Below are positions 53,250-61,881 of a stretch of DNA of 64,000 nucleotides, one piece after another. A model generated the notes under the pieces. The model was not told the DNA's origin, did not search any database, and saw only the letters and a list, made by a program, of their open reading frames with translations. Within the stretch, counting starts at the first letter, position 1; the number at the start of each line of letters is the position of its first letter. The stretch covers positions 620,001 to 684,000 of the forward strand of contig NZ_PCPS01000002.1 in NCBI RefSeq assembly GCF_002975405.1, given 5' to 3'. The translations under genes and the position numbers were made by a program. This DNA is from Arthrobacter sp. MYb229. GTDB lineage: Bacteria > Actinomycetota > Actinomycetes > Actinomycetales > Micrococcaceae.

Positions 53250-53469
53250 CACGCAGGGCTCCTAGGATCAACAGCTAAAACTTAGTGAGGTGGATCACTC
53301 TACAAGCCTAATGGAACTTCGTGTCAAATTAGGGCACTAAGTTTCATTTTACGTTTGCCACTTTCTTAGAGAGGTCTTGACCCTTGCTGGCCGTAGCCAT
53401 TGAATAGACTGCACGGTCGTTTTAGACTCAGCGTGTCATCACTGACAACTCGCAATCTAAGGGAGCACC

Positions 53470-54240
53470 ATGTCGACGCCAGAATTTCCACCGGGATCTC
53501 CGTGTTGGATCGATTTATTGACTAAGGACATCGAGGCTGCCAAGACCTTCTATTCGCAACTCTTTGGGTGGAGCTATGTCGTGGGGGATGAGGAAACCTA
53601 TGGTGGTTACACCACGGCCGCCATCGACGGGCTCCCTGTCGCGGGGATTATGAAAAACGATCCGGACAATGGCTTCCCCGACGTATGGAGCACTTACCTG
53701 CGTGTTGCGGACATCGACGCGGCGGTAGACCAAGTCCAAGCGCATCAGGGGCTTGTCTACATGCCGCCTATGGAAGTGCCCGAACAGGGGAAAATGGCGA
53801 TGATTGGCGACCCCTCGGGCCTCGGAGTGGGACTCTGGCAGGCCGGCGGCCATCCCGGCTATCAGAAGATGGGGGAGCAAGGCACCCCGGTGTGGCATGA
53901 GCTGCACACCACCAAATTCGAAACCTCAACAAAGTTCTATCGCGAAGCGCTGGATTGGGATCTGGAGGTGATGAGCGACAGCGACGAGTTCCGCTATCAG
54001 ACGCTCGGCGCCGGAAGAGATGCAAAGGCCGGCGTGATGGACATCGCGCATTTCGAGGACCCGAAGCTCGCCGGTTGGAAGGTGTATTTTGCGGTGGAGG
54101 ACACCGATCAAACGGTGGCCGAGGCCATTGCCGCCGGCGGCGCGGAAGTCAGCCCGGCCATGGATTCGGACTTCGGCAGGCTCGCGGTCATCGCGGATCC
54201 CACCGGTGCCGAGTTCTATGTCATCCAGGCCAACGGCTAA
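53470..54240 (+). CDS. Two-module VOC family protein
   Basis: A 256-residue protein of two tandem vicinal-oxygen-chelate modules: PPGSPCWIDLLTKDIEAAKTF at residue 5 and QGTPVWHELHTTKFETSTKF near 135, each followed by a FYVIQ- or GVGLWQ-type end. The arrangement is typical of actinobacterial glyoxalase-like proteins. The reaction is not known; it is a single gene. Confidence 0.9.
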   Translation: MSTPEFPPGSPCWIDLLTKDIEAAKTFYSQLFGWSYVVGDEETYGGYTTAAIDGLPVAGIMKNDPDNGFPDVWSTYLRVADIDAAVDQVQAHQGLVYMPPMEVPEQGKMAMIGDPSGLGVGLWQAGGHPGYQKMGEQGTPVWHELHTTKFETSTKFYREALDWDLEVMSDSDEFRYQTLGAGRDAKAGVMDIAHFEDPKLAGWKVYFAVEDTDQTVAEAIAAGGAEVSPAMDSDFGRLAVIADPTGAEFYVIQANG

Positions 54241-54365
54241 GGGCGGACCGATTGCTCCGGATGCGGTGAAAATTTTCTTGCTGATTGCGTATCCATCCAA
54301 CGAATCGCTTCATGGCGTGTGGAAATGGTGCGATTTGGCGAGTCGTTCCACGTAAGCTCGGGTAC

Positions 54366-55355
54366 ATGCAACAACGACTTCTTGGACGCACCAACCGCAC
54401 CGTTTCCGTCATTGGCCTGGGCACCTGGCAGCTGGGCGCCGACTGGGGAGCGGTGGACGAAACCGAAGCTCAGTCGGTGCTCGACGCCGCCTACGCCGAG
54501 GGCGTCAGCTTCTTCGACACCGCAGATGTCTACGGGGACGGACGCAGCGAGCAGCTCATCGGCCGCTGGCTGCGGGCCAACCCGCAGGCCGAGGTCACGG
54601 TGGCCACGAAGATGGGCCGCCGCGTGGAGCAGGTGCCCGAAGCCTATAACCTGGAGGCCTTCCGCGCGTGGAACGATCGTTCCCGCGCCAACCTGGGGGT
54701 GGACACCCTCGACCTGGTGCAGCTGCATTGCCCGCCTACGCCGGTGTACTCCACCGATGCGGTCTACGATGCGCTGGACACCATGGTGGACGAGGGGCGG
54801 ATGCGCTCCTACGGGGTCTCGGTGGAGACAGTTGATGAAGCGTTGAGCGCTATCGCCCGTCCGAATATCGCCACCGTGCAGATCATCGTTAATGCCTTCA
54901 GGCACAAACCGCTGGAGCAGGTGCTGCCCGCGGCCCGCAAAGCAGGAGTCGGCATCATTGCCCGCGTCCCGCTGGCCAGCGGGCTGCTGACCAACCGCTA
55001 CACGCCGCAGACGAAGTTCGCCGCAGATGACCACCGCAGCTTCAACCGCGACGGCTCGGCCTTCGACGTGGGCGAGACCTTCTCCGGGGTTGACTACACC
55101 ACCGGGCTGCAAGCCGCCGAGCAGTTCGCGCAGCTGGCCGCCGCCGAGGCGCCGCAGGCGACCAGCGCCCAGGTAGCCCTGGCTTGGCTGGCCGCCCAAG
55201 AAGGCATCAGCTCCATCATCCCCGGGGCCCGCAATGCGGACCAGGCCCGGGCGAATGCCGCCGCCGGGTCGCTGCAGCTCTCTGAGGGCTTCAACGCCGC
55301 GGTGCGCGAACTGTACGACACGAAGCTGCGCGCGCAGATCCACCCACGCTGGTAG
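54366..55355 (+). CDS. Aldo/keto reductase
   Basis: A 329-residue (beta/alpha)8 barrel reductase. The tetrad is visible: Asp and Tyr in FFDTADVYGDGRSEQLIG (about residues 49-55), Lys in VATKMGRR (about 81) and His in LVQLHCPP (about 120). The NADPH end is GARNADQARANAAAG. Start at 54366 (MQQRLLGRTN) is the family start; further upstream codons have no resemblance. It reduces an aldehyde or ketone; substrate unknown. Confidence 0.93.
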   Translation: MQQRLLGRTNRTVSVIGLGTWQLGADWGAVDETEAQSVLDAAYAEGVSFFDTADVYGDGRSEQLIGRWLRANPQAEVTVATKMGRRVEQVPEAYNLEAFRAWNDRSRANLGVDTLDLVQLHCPPTPVYSTDAVYDALDTMVDEGRMRSYGVSVETVDEALSAIARPNIATVQIIVNAFRHKPLEQVLPAARKAGVGIIARVPLASGLLTNRYTPQTKFAADDHRSFNRDGSAFDVGETFSGVDYTTGLQAAEQFAQLAAAEAPQATSAQVALAWLAAQEGISSIIPGARNADQARANAAAGSLQLSEGFNAAVRELYDTKLRAQIHPRW

Positions 55356-55359
55356 CCGC

Positions 55360-57969
55360 CTAGCTCGGTGCCCCGATGCCGATCGTGGCACCGAGGCGCA
55401 CCGGCTCGGCCGGGCGGTGCTGCCCGCGTTCGGGAATATAGCTGAGCTCCTCGTCCTTCTGGTCCGGGGCATTGACGAAGGAGCGGAAGCGGCGCAGCTT
55501 CTCCGGATCCGCGAGCGTGGCCGCCCATTCGTCCTGGTAGTTGCCCACATGCGTTTCCATCGCGGCTTCAAGCTCCGCGCCCAGGCCCAGCGAGTCCTCG
55601 ACCACCACGGCCTTGACATGCTCGATGCCGCCGTCCAGATCCTGCATCCAATGCGCGGTGCGCTGCAGCCGGTCCGCGGTGCGGATGTAGTACATCAGAT
55701 AGCGGTCGATGTAGCGCAGCAGCGTGGCATCGTCGAGTCCACCGGCTAGCAGCTGGGCGTGGGCGGGGTTCGCTCCGCCGTTGCCGCCCACATACAGGTT
55801 CCAGCCCTCGGCGGTGGCGATCACTCCGACGTCCTTGGCCCTGGCCTCGGCGCATTCGCGCGCACAGCCCGAGACGCCCATCTTGAACTTGTGCGGGGCG
55901 CGCAGCCCGCGGTAGCGCAGCTCCATCTCGATGCCCATGGCTACAGAGTCCAGCATGCCGTAGCGGCACCAGGAGGAGCCGACGCAGGTTTTCACATTGC
56001 GCAGCGACTTGCCGTAGGCCTGGCCGGACTCGAATCCGGCGTCCACCAGCTCCTTCCAGATCTCCGGCAGCTGCTCCAGCCGGGCGCCGAACATGTCGAT
56101 GCGCAGCCCGCCGGTGAGCTTGGTGTACAGGTTGTACTTCGCCGCCACGGCGGCGATGACGCCGAGCTTTTCCGGGGTGATTTCCCCGCCCGGGATGCGC
56201 GGGACCACCGAATAGGTGCCGTCCTTCTGCATATTGGCCATCACCCGGTCGTTGGTGTCCTGCGCGCCGGCCAGTCCCGCTTCCATCGGGTGGCCCGAGG
56301 TCTGGGAGGCGAGCACCGAGGCGATGACCGGTTTGCAGATGTCGCAGCCCGCACCTTTCCCGAAGCGCTCCATGATCTGCGGGTAGCTGGTCAGCCCGGC
56401 CAGGCGCACGGCCTCGAAGAGCTGGGCGCGGGACAGCTCGAAGTGCTCGCACATCGCCGCGGAGACCTCGGCGCCGTTCTTGAGCATCTCGGCTTCCATC
56501 AGCTTCTTGAGCATCGGCACGCAGGAACCGCACTGGGTGCCGGCGCGGGTGCAGCCCTTGAGCTCGGAAAGCTTGGTGACCGGCTCGCTGCCTTCGCAGC
56601 TTCCGCAGCCGCCCACGGCGTCGCGGATCGACCCGGCGCTGACATTGTTGCAGGAGCAGAGCACCGCGTCATCGGGCAGCTCACCCTGCGGCGCCTCGCC
56701 GCCCAAAGCGCTGAGGTAGGCACCTGGTTCGCCGGGCAGCTCGCGGCCCAGCAGCGGGCGCAGCGACTGGTAGGGGGTGGCGTCGCCGACGAAAATGCCG
56801 CCGAGCAGCACCTTGGCATCGGAAGAGACCACGACCTTCTGGTAGAGCCCGCGCGGAGCATCAGCATAGACGACCTCCAGCGCGCCTTCGGTGCGGGCGA
56901 AGCCGTCGCCGAAGCTTGCCACGTCCACCCCGGAGAGCTTGAGTTTGGTGGCGGTATCGAAGCCGGCGAACTCGGCGGTTCCGCCCTGCAGCCTTTCGGC
57001 CACGACCTCGGCCATGGCGTTGGCCGGCGCCACCAGGCCGATGCACAGCCCCTCGAAGTTCGCGACCTCGCCGATGGCGTAGACGTTCGGGATCGCGGTG
57101 GCGCAGCCGGCGTCGATCTCGATGCCGCCGCGCGGGCCGATGCCGAAGCGCGGCTGGCTGCTTTCCGAAGCATCGAGCGCCGCGTTGTAGTTGCGGGCAA
57201 TTTCATCGCGGGGCCGCACCCCGATGGACACGATGACCATATCCGCGTCGATGGTGCGCTCGTCGGCCATCAGCACCCCGCAGACCAGCCCGGTTTCTGC
57301 GCTGGTGAGAATCTGGCTGGGGAACACTCCGCCGTGCACGGTGAATCCGGTGTCGGCGATGAGCCGCCCCATGGCCTGGCCGGCGCCCTCATCGAGCTGG
57401 GTGCCCATCAGCCATTTGCCGCCGTCGATCACCACCGCTTCGGCGCCCAGCGCCTGCGCGCCGGCTGCGGCCTCCAGGCCGAGCAGGCCGCCACCGATGG
57501 TGGCCACCACCGGGGCGCGGCCCAGGGATTCGGTGAGCTCGCGGACCTGCTCGGCAATGGCCCAGACGTCCTCCAGGGTGCGGTAGACGTGGGTGTGCTC
57601 GGCTCCCGGAATCGGGAGAGTGGCGGCATTCGAACCGGTGGCCAGGACCAGCTGGTCGTACTCGAAGCTGCGCCCGTCGGCGGTGCGCACGGTTTGCTTG
57701 ATGCTGTCCAGCTCGGTGACCGCTGCACCGGTTTCGAGGGTGACATGAGCGCGTTCCCAAAGCTCAACCTCACCGAGGGTCAGGTCGACTCCGGGGTTGG
57801 TCAATGCCTGGGAGAGGGCCACCCGGTCGTAGGGAATGTGTGTTTCTTCGGTGAGCACGGTGATGTGCAGGTCGCTTGGCTCGCGGTTTGAAATGGCCTG
57901 CGTGAAGCGGTGCGCGGCGGGGCCACCGCCAACCACCACAATGCGGCGGGATCCATGTGCTGTGCCCAT
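55360..57969 (-). CDS. nirB: Nitrite reductase [NAD(P)H] large subunit
   Basis: An 869-residue assimilatory nitrite reductase that carries out the six-electron reduction of nitrite to ammonia. In order: an N-terminal FAD/NAD pyridine-nucleotide oxidoreductase (GGGPAAHRF, VVATIGGGLLGLEAAAGA, NVYAIGEVANF), a BFD-like [2Fe-2S] domain near residue 438 (CSCNNVSAG, GCGSCEG, TQCGSC) and a second Cys pair near 541, a ferredoxin-like half-domain, and siroheme/[4Fe-4S] Cys motifs TCVGSSWCRYG (about 660) and GCARECAEARAKD (about 701). It is transcribed away from nirD across a 360-bp shared region. Confidence 0.96.
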   Translation of the reverse strand: MGTAHGSRRIVVVGGGPAAHRFTQAISNREPSDLHITVLTEETHIPYDRVALSQALTNPGVDLTLGEVELWERAHVTLETGAAVTELDSIKQTVRTADGRSFEYDQLVLATGSNAATLPIPGAEHTHVYRTLEDVWAIAEQVRELTESLGRAPVVATIGGGLLGLEAAAGAQALGAEAVVIDGGKWLMGTQLDEGAGQAMGRLIADTGFTVHGGVFPSQILTSAETGLVCGVLMADERTIDADMVIVSIGVRPRDEIARNYNAALDASESSQPRFGIGPRGGIEIDAGCATAIPNVYAIGEVANFEGLCIGLVAPANAMAEVVAERLQGGTAEFAGFDTATKLKLSGVDVASFGDGFARTEGALEVVYADAPRGLYQKVVVSSDAKVLLGGIFVGDATPYQSLRPLLGRELPGEPGAYLSALGGEAPQGELPDDAVLCSCNNVSAGSIRDAVGGCGSCEGSEPVTKLSELKGCTRAGTQCGSCVPMLKKLMEAEMLKNGAEVSAAMCEHFELSRAQLFEAVRLAGLTSYPQIMERFGKGAGCDICKPVIASVLASQTSGHPMEAGLAGAQDTNDRVMANMQKDGTYSVVPRIPGGEITPEKLGVIAAVAAKYNLYTKLTGGLRIDMFGARLEQLPEIWKELVDAGFESGQAYGKSLRNVKTCVGSSWCRYGMLDSVAMGIEMELRYRGLRAPHKFKMGVSGCARECAEARAKDVGVIATAEGWNLYVGGNGGANPAHAQLLAGGLDDATLLRYIDRYLMYYIRTADRLQRTAHWMQDLDGGIEHVKAVVVEDSLGLGAELEAAMETHVGNYQDEWAATLADPEKLRRFRSFVNAPDQKDEELSYIPERGQHRPAEPVRLGATIGIGAPS

Positions 57970-58038
57970 GATGAAACTCGACTTTCGCTCGAAAAGATCA
58001 GTGCTCGTTGGTGAATGATCCCAGCTTAGAAAGTCAGT

Positions 58039-58065
58039 TTTGCGCCGCAATTACCCTTATGTTTC
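58039..58065. promoter_or_regulatory. Candidate GlnR site between nirB and nirD
   Basis: Read on the minus strand the region has GAAAC-N6-GTAAT-N6-GCAAA, three spaced half-sites at 58065-58061, 58054-58050 and 58043-58039. GlnR boxes in Actinobacteria are alternating GTNAC and GAAAC half-sites with six-base gaps, and nitrite assimilation genes are standard GlnR targets. It is a near match, not exact. Confidence 0.45.
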
Positions 58066-58329
58066 GGGGGCCACAATTTTCTCCACCACCCAAAAAATAG
58101 CCGGTGAGAAGCGCGAAATATGTTGGAATCAAAACTGGTGCTCCGCACGGCGTTTCCTCGAAGAGTCGCGTAAAGATCCTTGATATTCCGGGAGGGATCG
58201 GGGGCTCACCTTGGTTGCGCTACGCGGTGAAGCAGGCTTTACCGAGGCGGAACAGCAGTACGCACGGCGCGAAACATTGGAGTTCTAAGCTCGAACTATC
58301 GAAGGCACCCAGTTGAAAGGAGCGCAGTG

Positions 58330-58707
58330 ATGAGCGCTGTAGTCGAAGAGTATGTATTAGACATTCCAACCAACCTCGCGTCGGTCTGCCGACCGGAGGA
58401 CCTGGAACCAGGGTGGGGAGAAAGCGCCCTGCTCGATGGCCGGCAAATCGCGTTGTTCCGCACCGAATCCGGGGACTTCTTCGCGGCCTCGCATCACTGC
58501 CCGAACAGCGGCGCGAAGGTGATGGCTCGCGGGATTCTCGGCGATACCATCATTGACGGCCAGCGCGTGCCGACGGTCGCCTGCCCGCTGCACAAGGAAA
58601 TCTATCGATTGGATTCCGGGCAGTGCCTCAGCGCCGAGGAGACGCCGCTTCCGGTGTATCACCTGGTCGAACACGAAGGCCAGCTGTGGACGGGAGCACA
58701 GCGATGA
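58330..58707 (+). CDS. nirD: Nitrite reductase [NAD(P)H] small subunit, Rieske-like
   Basis: A 125-residue protein of the NirD/Rieske fold that partners NirB. The second cluster loop is VACPLHKEIYRL; the first is SHHCPNSGAKV, where the canonical CxH is replaced by CPN, so a complete [2Fe-2S] ligand set is missing, as in many NirD proteins. GAAAGGAG lies seven bases before the ATG at 58330. It is divergent from nirB, an unusual layout, and followed by a coupled 39-codon frame. Confidence 0.9.
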   Translation: MSAVVEEYVLDIPTNLASVCRPEDLEPGWGESALLDGRQIALFRTESGDFFAASHHCPNSGAKVMARGILGDTIIDGQRVPTVACPLHKEIYRLDSGQCLSAEETPLPVYHLVEHEGQLWTGAQR

Positions 58708-58823
58708 GCGGCAACACGGAAGCTTCAGCCAGTATTGAACACGCAGCTTGGCAGGGCTGGCTCGAGACTGTCCCGGAATCGGGGATAGCAACTGCCACAC
58801 CGATAATGGAGAAGGCGGCATAG
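58704..58823 (+). CDS. Small open frame coupled to nirD, 39 aa
   Basis: Starts with ATG overlapping the nirD stop (ATGA) and encodes MSGNTEASASIEHAAWQ... ending EKAA, a plain hydrophilic peptide with no motif, then a terminator follows. It may be a real small protein or a remnant of a longer gene after nirD. Coupling is seen; function is unknown. Confidence 0.4.
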   Translation: MSGNTEASASIEHAAWQGWLETVPESGIATATPIMEKAA

Positions 58824-58832
58824 CCGCCGGCA

Positions 58833-58876
58833 AGCCGTTGCCGAGGTCAGGAAACTGACCTCGGCAACGGCTTTTA
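58833..58876 (+). terminator. Terminator after nirD
   Basis: An 18-bp perfect stem (58833-58850 with 58855-58872), loop GAAA, followed by TTTT. It ends the nirD unit. Confidence 0.88.
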
Positions 58877-59278
58877 AAGCTCCATCTAGTAGCAGTGCCC
58901 CTGAGCTTGGAGCATTCAGCGAATCAATCCGAAGGCGCAGAGCCCTCCTGCGGCCCGGGGAATCCGCGCTAGTGGCCAGCTCGGATCACGTCGGTTCGGG
59001 GAACTCGATCCTTTGGTTCTGTGGACGTTCGATCCGGCAATCTGCGCTGTAGCCTCGATGCGCCACGGTCGGTTCGCTGCCGCCTGTGCAAGTCGCTGTC
59101 CAAGATGGTGGAAACTTTCAGAGGGTCTTTGCCTTCGATGCGCGTACTTATCGAGTCGCAGCAAGGCGGACTAAGCTTGGCGGTATAAGCAAAGCTAAGG
59201 AAGCGGACCTTCATGGTGAAACCACCGCGAAGGGAAAGCCTCACCACCTCGTGACCGCATCGAATGCAGGTGGAGCGA
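58877..59278. other. Region without a supported gene after the nirD terminator
   Basis: About 400 bp with no convincing coding signal; a short open plus-strand frame at 59086-59286 lacks a ribosome-binding site and any recognisable sequence. It may be remnant DNA of the mobile segment that follows. Confidence 0.5.
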
Positions 59279-59503
59279 ATGAGTGAAGATCTTGCCAAAC
59301 TGGTTGACCGCGGTGACATCGTTGCGGCCGTTCGCGCAGCTCAAGGATTAACACCGGAGCGTGTTAGGCCGCTGCTATTCGGCGGCGGTTTCATGAAAGA
59401 TTCGAAACCTTATGCTGAGTTCATTTCTCGTTGGTATCAGTCTTTGTCGAGTGCTAATCTCGCGCCGGAAATTTTCAAGTCAAGTGAGACCACTAAGTCT
59501 TAG
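59279..59503 (+). CDS. Unrecognised small protein, 74 aa
   Basis: Start ATG at 59279 has GGTGGAG five bases upstream. The product MSEDLAKLVDRGDIVAAVRA... is hydrophilic, helical in appearance and unknown to me. Its stop overlaps the stop of the convergent transposase fragment. It lies in a debris-rich stretch, so it may be a cargo gene or a fragment. Confidence 0.5.
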   Translation: MSEDLAKLVDRGDIVAAVRAAQGLTPERVRPLLFGGGFMKDSKPYAEFISRWYQSLSSANLAPEIFKSSETTKS

Positions 59504-59811
59504 GCCAACATCTTTTCTCCTTCTTCCTGCTTGATCGGTTCGTTAATCCAAGCCGCTTCAGGCAGCAACATTTTCTTCGGGAGCCGGTTCTTTCCAAACC
59601 GTTCAGGATGCTCCGCCCATGCCTTTTCCAACGCCGCTAGGCGTTGGTCATCCACGTGCCCAGTCATCCCGAAATGCACGTCGGCAGGAGTATGAAAACC
59701 CAATCCTGATTGGCGATGCTCAGTGTTATACGCATGAACAAACCGGCCCATAAAATCCCTGGCGTGCTCCAAGGAACCGAACCGCTCAGGAAATACCGGC
59801 ATATACTTCAA
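59500..59811 (-). pseudogene. IS3-type transposase C-terminal fragment (left arm)
   Basis: A 103-residue C-terminal part of an integrase-core transposase. The frame begins within SESWFKTLKYMPVFPERFG, the region around the third catalytic acidic residue, followed by HAYNTEHRQSGLGFHTPADVHFGM, typical of the IS3-family end. It stops at 59500. The upstream catalytic domain is missing, and the break point coincides with a palindrome, beyond which a related fragment runs in the opposite direction. Confidence 0.8.
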
Positions 59812-59825
59812 AGTCTTAAACCACG

Positions 59826-59862
59826 ACTCTGAGTATCCCGAATTCGGGATAACTCAGAGTCG
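59826..59862. repeat. Palindromic junction between two transposase tails
   Basis: ACTCTGAGTATCCCGAATTCGGGATAACTCAGAGT-like sequence, an inverted repeat centred on CCCGAATTCGGG with one bulged base, lies between the two transposase fragments. Each arm continues into the coding sequence of its fragment, so it is a head-to-head joint. Confidence 0.75.
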
Positions 59863-59874
59863 CTTTTCAAGACC

Positions 59875-60177
59875 ATGAAGTATGGGCCTACGTTCCCCGA
59901 ACGGTTCGCATCGCTAGGGGGTGCAAGGGAGTTCAGGAACGAATTCGTTCAGTGGTACAACCATGCTCATCAGCATTCGGGTATTGGTCTGCATACGCCT
60001 GCAAACGTTCACTACGGGCTGGCTGACGCGGTGGCTGCGAAGCGTTCGCAGGCCCTGGCTGCGGCTCGTGCAAGGCATCCTGAACGGTTTAGTACCTCTA
60101 ATGATCCGAGACTCCTCGCGCTGCCGGAAGCTGCATGGATCAACAACCCGCAGGACCGGCTAGCTCAGGCTGCTTGA
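59875..60177 (+). pseudogene. IS3-type transposase C-terminal fragment (right arm)
   Basis: A 100-residue counterpart of the left arm, on the other strand: SESLFKTMKYGPTFPERFASL, then QWYNHAHQHSGIGLHTPANVHYGLAD and a similar PEAAWINNP end. The two arms are clearly homologous but differ at many residues, so they came from related but distinct elements and not from a single recent inversion. The upstream catalytic domain is missing here too. Confidence 0.8.
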
Positions 60178-60582
60178 GAGCTAATTAAACTCGTGTTGGT
60201 ACCGTTTGACTTGAAAAATTCCGAGGCCGGTTTCTCGTGAAGGTTTGTGTGCGAACTTTCCATCTGAGATGTGATGGTTGTTGGCATCGATAACCGGCGT
60301 GATGGGCTCCTTGGTGACATTACGTGTTCGTTCTTGTGGTCTTCGGGTGCGGTCAGTGCGCTCGGCGGCGAAACATGAGCAACCCCAAATAATCAATACG
60401 ACGACCGAGCCGCCGAACGTTTGCAGCCAAGTCCTCAGCGACCAGAAGCGATTAATATCCACATCAAGAATCAGCGATCCAAGCTAACCACCAGCGATGG
60501 CGTCGACAACACCCAGTACAAGGGTGTCAAGTAGCTCTCCGATCAGAAAGGCCAGTACCGATTCGGTACTGGCCTTCTTTCA
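60178..60582. other. Region without a supported gene after the transposase tails
   Basis: About 400 bp. A minus-strand frame at 60181-60462 encodes one hydrophobic segment but lacks a ribosome-binding site. A plus-strand open frame ends at about 60532 just before a terminator, with KNQRSKLTTSDGVDNTQYKG near its end, which could be the tail of a lost gene. Confidence 0.4.
60548..60576. terminator. Bidirectional terminator
   Basis: A 14-bp perfect stem with a single central base (arms 60548-60561 and 60563-60576) followed by TTCTTTC on the plus strand and CTTTC on the minus strand. It can end the minus-strand operon at 60583-61881. Confidence 0.8.
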
Positions 60583-60852
60583 TCACTGCGGGTTAGAACT
60601 CGCGGCTCTGTTCTTTCGCTTAACCATCCACGCCATGGCTATGATGGCCGCACCAGCGAGAGCGAGCACTGGCGATCCCCAAAGCGCGAAGCTCTCAAAA
60701 GCAGTGTTTTCTCCACTGCCGCCAGCCTCTAGCCGTTGGATCTCGGCTGGGGTGAGAACTGCCATGTTATACCAAGTGAATAGAACGACCCCGATGATCA
60801 AAAGCAAGGAACCAATAATTAGGCCCCACACATTTCGCTGACTTTTACGCAT
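60583..60852 (-). CDS. Small two-helix membrane protein
   Basis: An 89-residue protein with two hydrophobic helices (about 9-31 and 58-76), a basic C-terminus (KRKNRAASSNPQ) and a short polar loop. It is 12 bp after the DUF2599 protein gene on the same strand, so the two are probably cotranscribed. Family unknown to me. Confidence 0.75.
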   Translation of the reverse strand: MRKSQRNVWGLIIGSLLLIIGVVLFTWYNMAVLTPAEIQRLEAGGSGENTAFESFALWGSPVLALAGAAIIAMAWMVKRKNRAASSNPQ

Positions 60853-60864
60853 GTTACTTACTTT

Positions 60865-61881
60865 CTATAAAGGGTTGCACAGAGCCCGAAGCATCCGTGC
60901 GTAGCTCACTTTCGGACGCCAAGTATCCAGATTCCAACTCTTTTTGAGCGGGTCCCTAAGACGAACCGCGTCAATATGGCAGTACAGCTGATCTCGCATC
61001 GACGCAGTTTCTTCACGAGTACCAGGGGTTTTCGAGTTCATCTCATAATAGAACGCCTTACGAATTGATCCGTACAAGGCAGGTCCGAACAAAAGCCAAA
61101 CGTTGGCTCTGCCCCACTGCGTCGGGTAAACCTCCAAAGTGTAGCCCTTGTACTTCTTGTTATAGGCCGTCCAGGAAGTCTTTGCGATCAAAGCCTTGCC
61201 GACCCATGGATCAGCTACAACCGGGTAGACTACTGATTCATTCCGGTCGACGATTTGTGTGAACGAATGCCCATCAATTATGTACCGTGTGGAGATTTCG
61301 CGACCAGAAGCATCCCGGGCCCAGGGAGCAGCTACACCGCCGATGAATACGCCCTCATCGATCACGGCGATCGCACCGTCTTCTTGCAGCTCGAGCTTCG
61401 CCTGTATAGGTAGATCCAGCTTATAAGTGAACTCGTGTGGGCTTTCCTTAGCGCTCAGCACTGTGTTGATTCGCACTGAACTCGCTTCAATTGGCTCCAC
61501 TACGACATCAACCCCGTCTCCGCCGAATACAGCCGTTCCTGAGTTGAGCGTCTTTCCGCGCTTCGACACACCGGCTTGCTGAGGTAGAGAGATGCCGATC
61601 GAAGATTCTGTACCTTCGGCACTGTCCGTCTGGATCTCGATGAGCTCATCTCGCATGAGAGGAATCGACAAAGAGTCACCTGAGGTGTCAGAACTCAGGG
61701 TGATTTCATCACGTAGTACTTGTGCATCTGTTTCCGGCGCAGGCAGCTCGTCAGGGGTGGCTGCTTTAACCGCTTTTGCAACTTGCTCGGAAGGGTTTTC
61801 TGCAGCGTACGCGACAGAGGGGAAAAGAAGTGCAGAAACTACTGCACCCGCAATTCCTGCAGTAACCAGTCGTTTTCCCAT
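60865..61881 (-). CDS. Secreted protein with C-terminal DUF2599-like domain
   Basis: A 338-residue secreted protein. The signal peptide MGKRLVTAGIAGAVVSALLFPSVAYA has an AYA-AE cleavage site near residue 27. A beta-rich middle domain follows (VVYPVVADPWVGK near 218 ends it), then the C-terminal part from about 230 has YKGYTLEVYPTQWGRANVWL, which matches the DUF2599 pattern seen in many actinobacterial exported proteins. Its role is unknown; a secreted toxin-like or surface role is possible. It is the first gene of a two-gene unit. Confidence 0.85.
   Translation of the reverse strand: MGKRLVTAGIAGAVVSALLFPSVAYAAENPSEQVAKAVKAATPDELPAPETDAQVLRDEITLSSDTSGDSLSIPLMRDELIEIQTDSAEGTESSIGISLPQQAGVSKRGKTLNSGTAVFGGDGVDVVVEPIEASSVRINTVLSAKESPHEFTYKLDLPIQAKLELQEDGAIAVIDEGVFIGGVAAPWARDASGREISTRYIIDGHSFTQIVDRNESVVYPVVADPWVGKALIAKTSWTAYNKKYKGYTLEVYPTQWGRANVWLLFGPALYGSIRKAFYYEMNSKTPGTREETASMRDQLYCHIDAVRLRDPLKKSWNLDTWRPKVSYARMLRALCNPL

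Noticed and set aside
55759-57891. A 710-codon open frame antisense to nirB.
   Set aside because: It mirrors the third-position GC pattern of nirB, has low-complexity His/Gly/Ala-rich content and no domain; nirB on the other strand is certain.
59086-59286. Plus-strand frame of 66 codons before the 74-residue gene.
   Set aside because: No ribosome-binding site and unremarkable composition; it overlaps the real start region of the next gene.
60181-60462. Minus-strand frame of 93 codons with a hydrophobic segment near the transposase tail.
   Set aside because: No ribosome-binding site, GTG start in a poor context and no recognisable sequence; left as an unsupported region.
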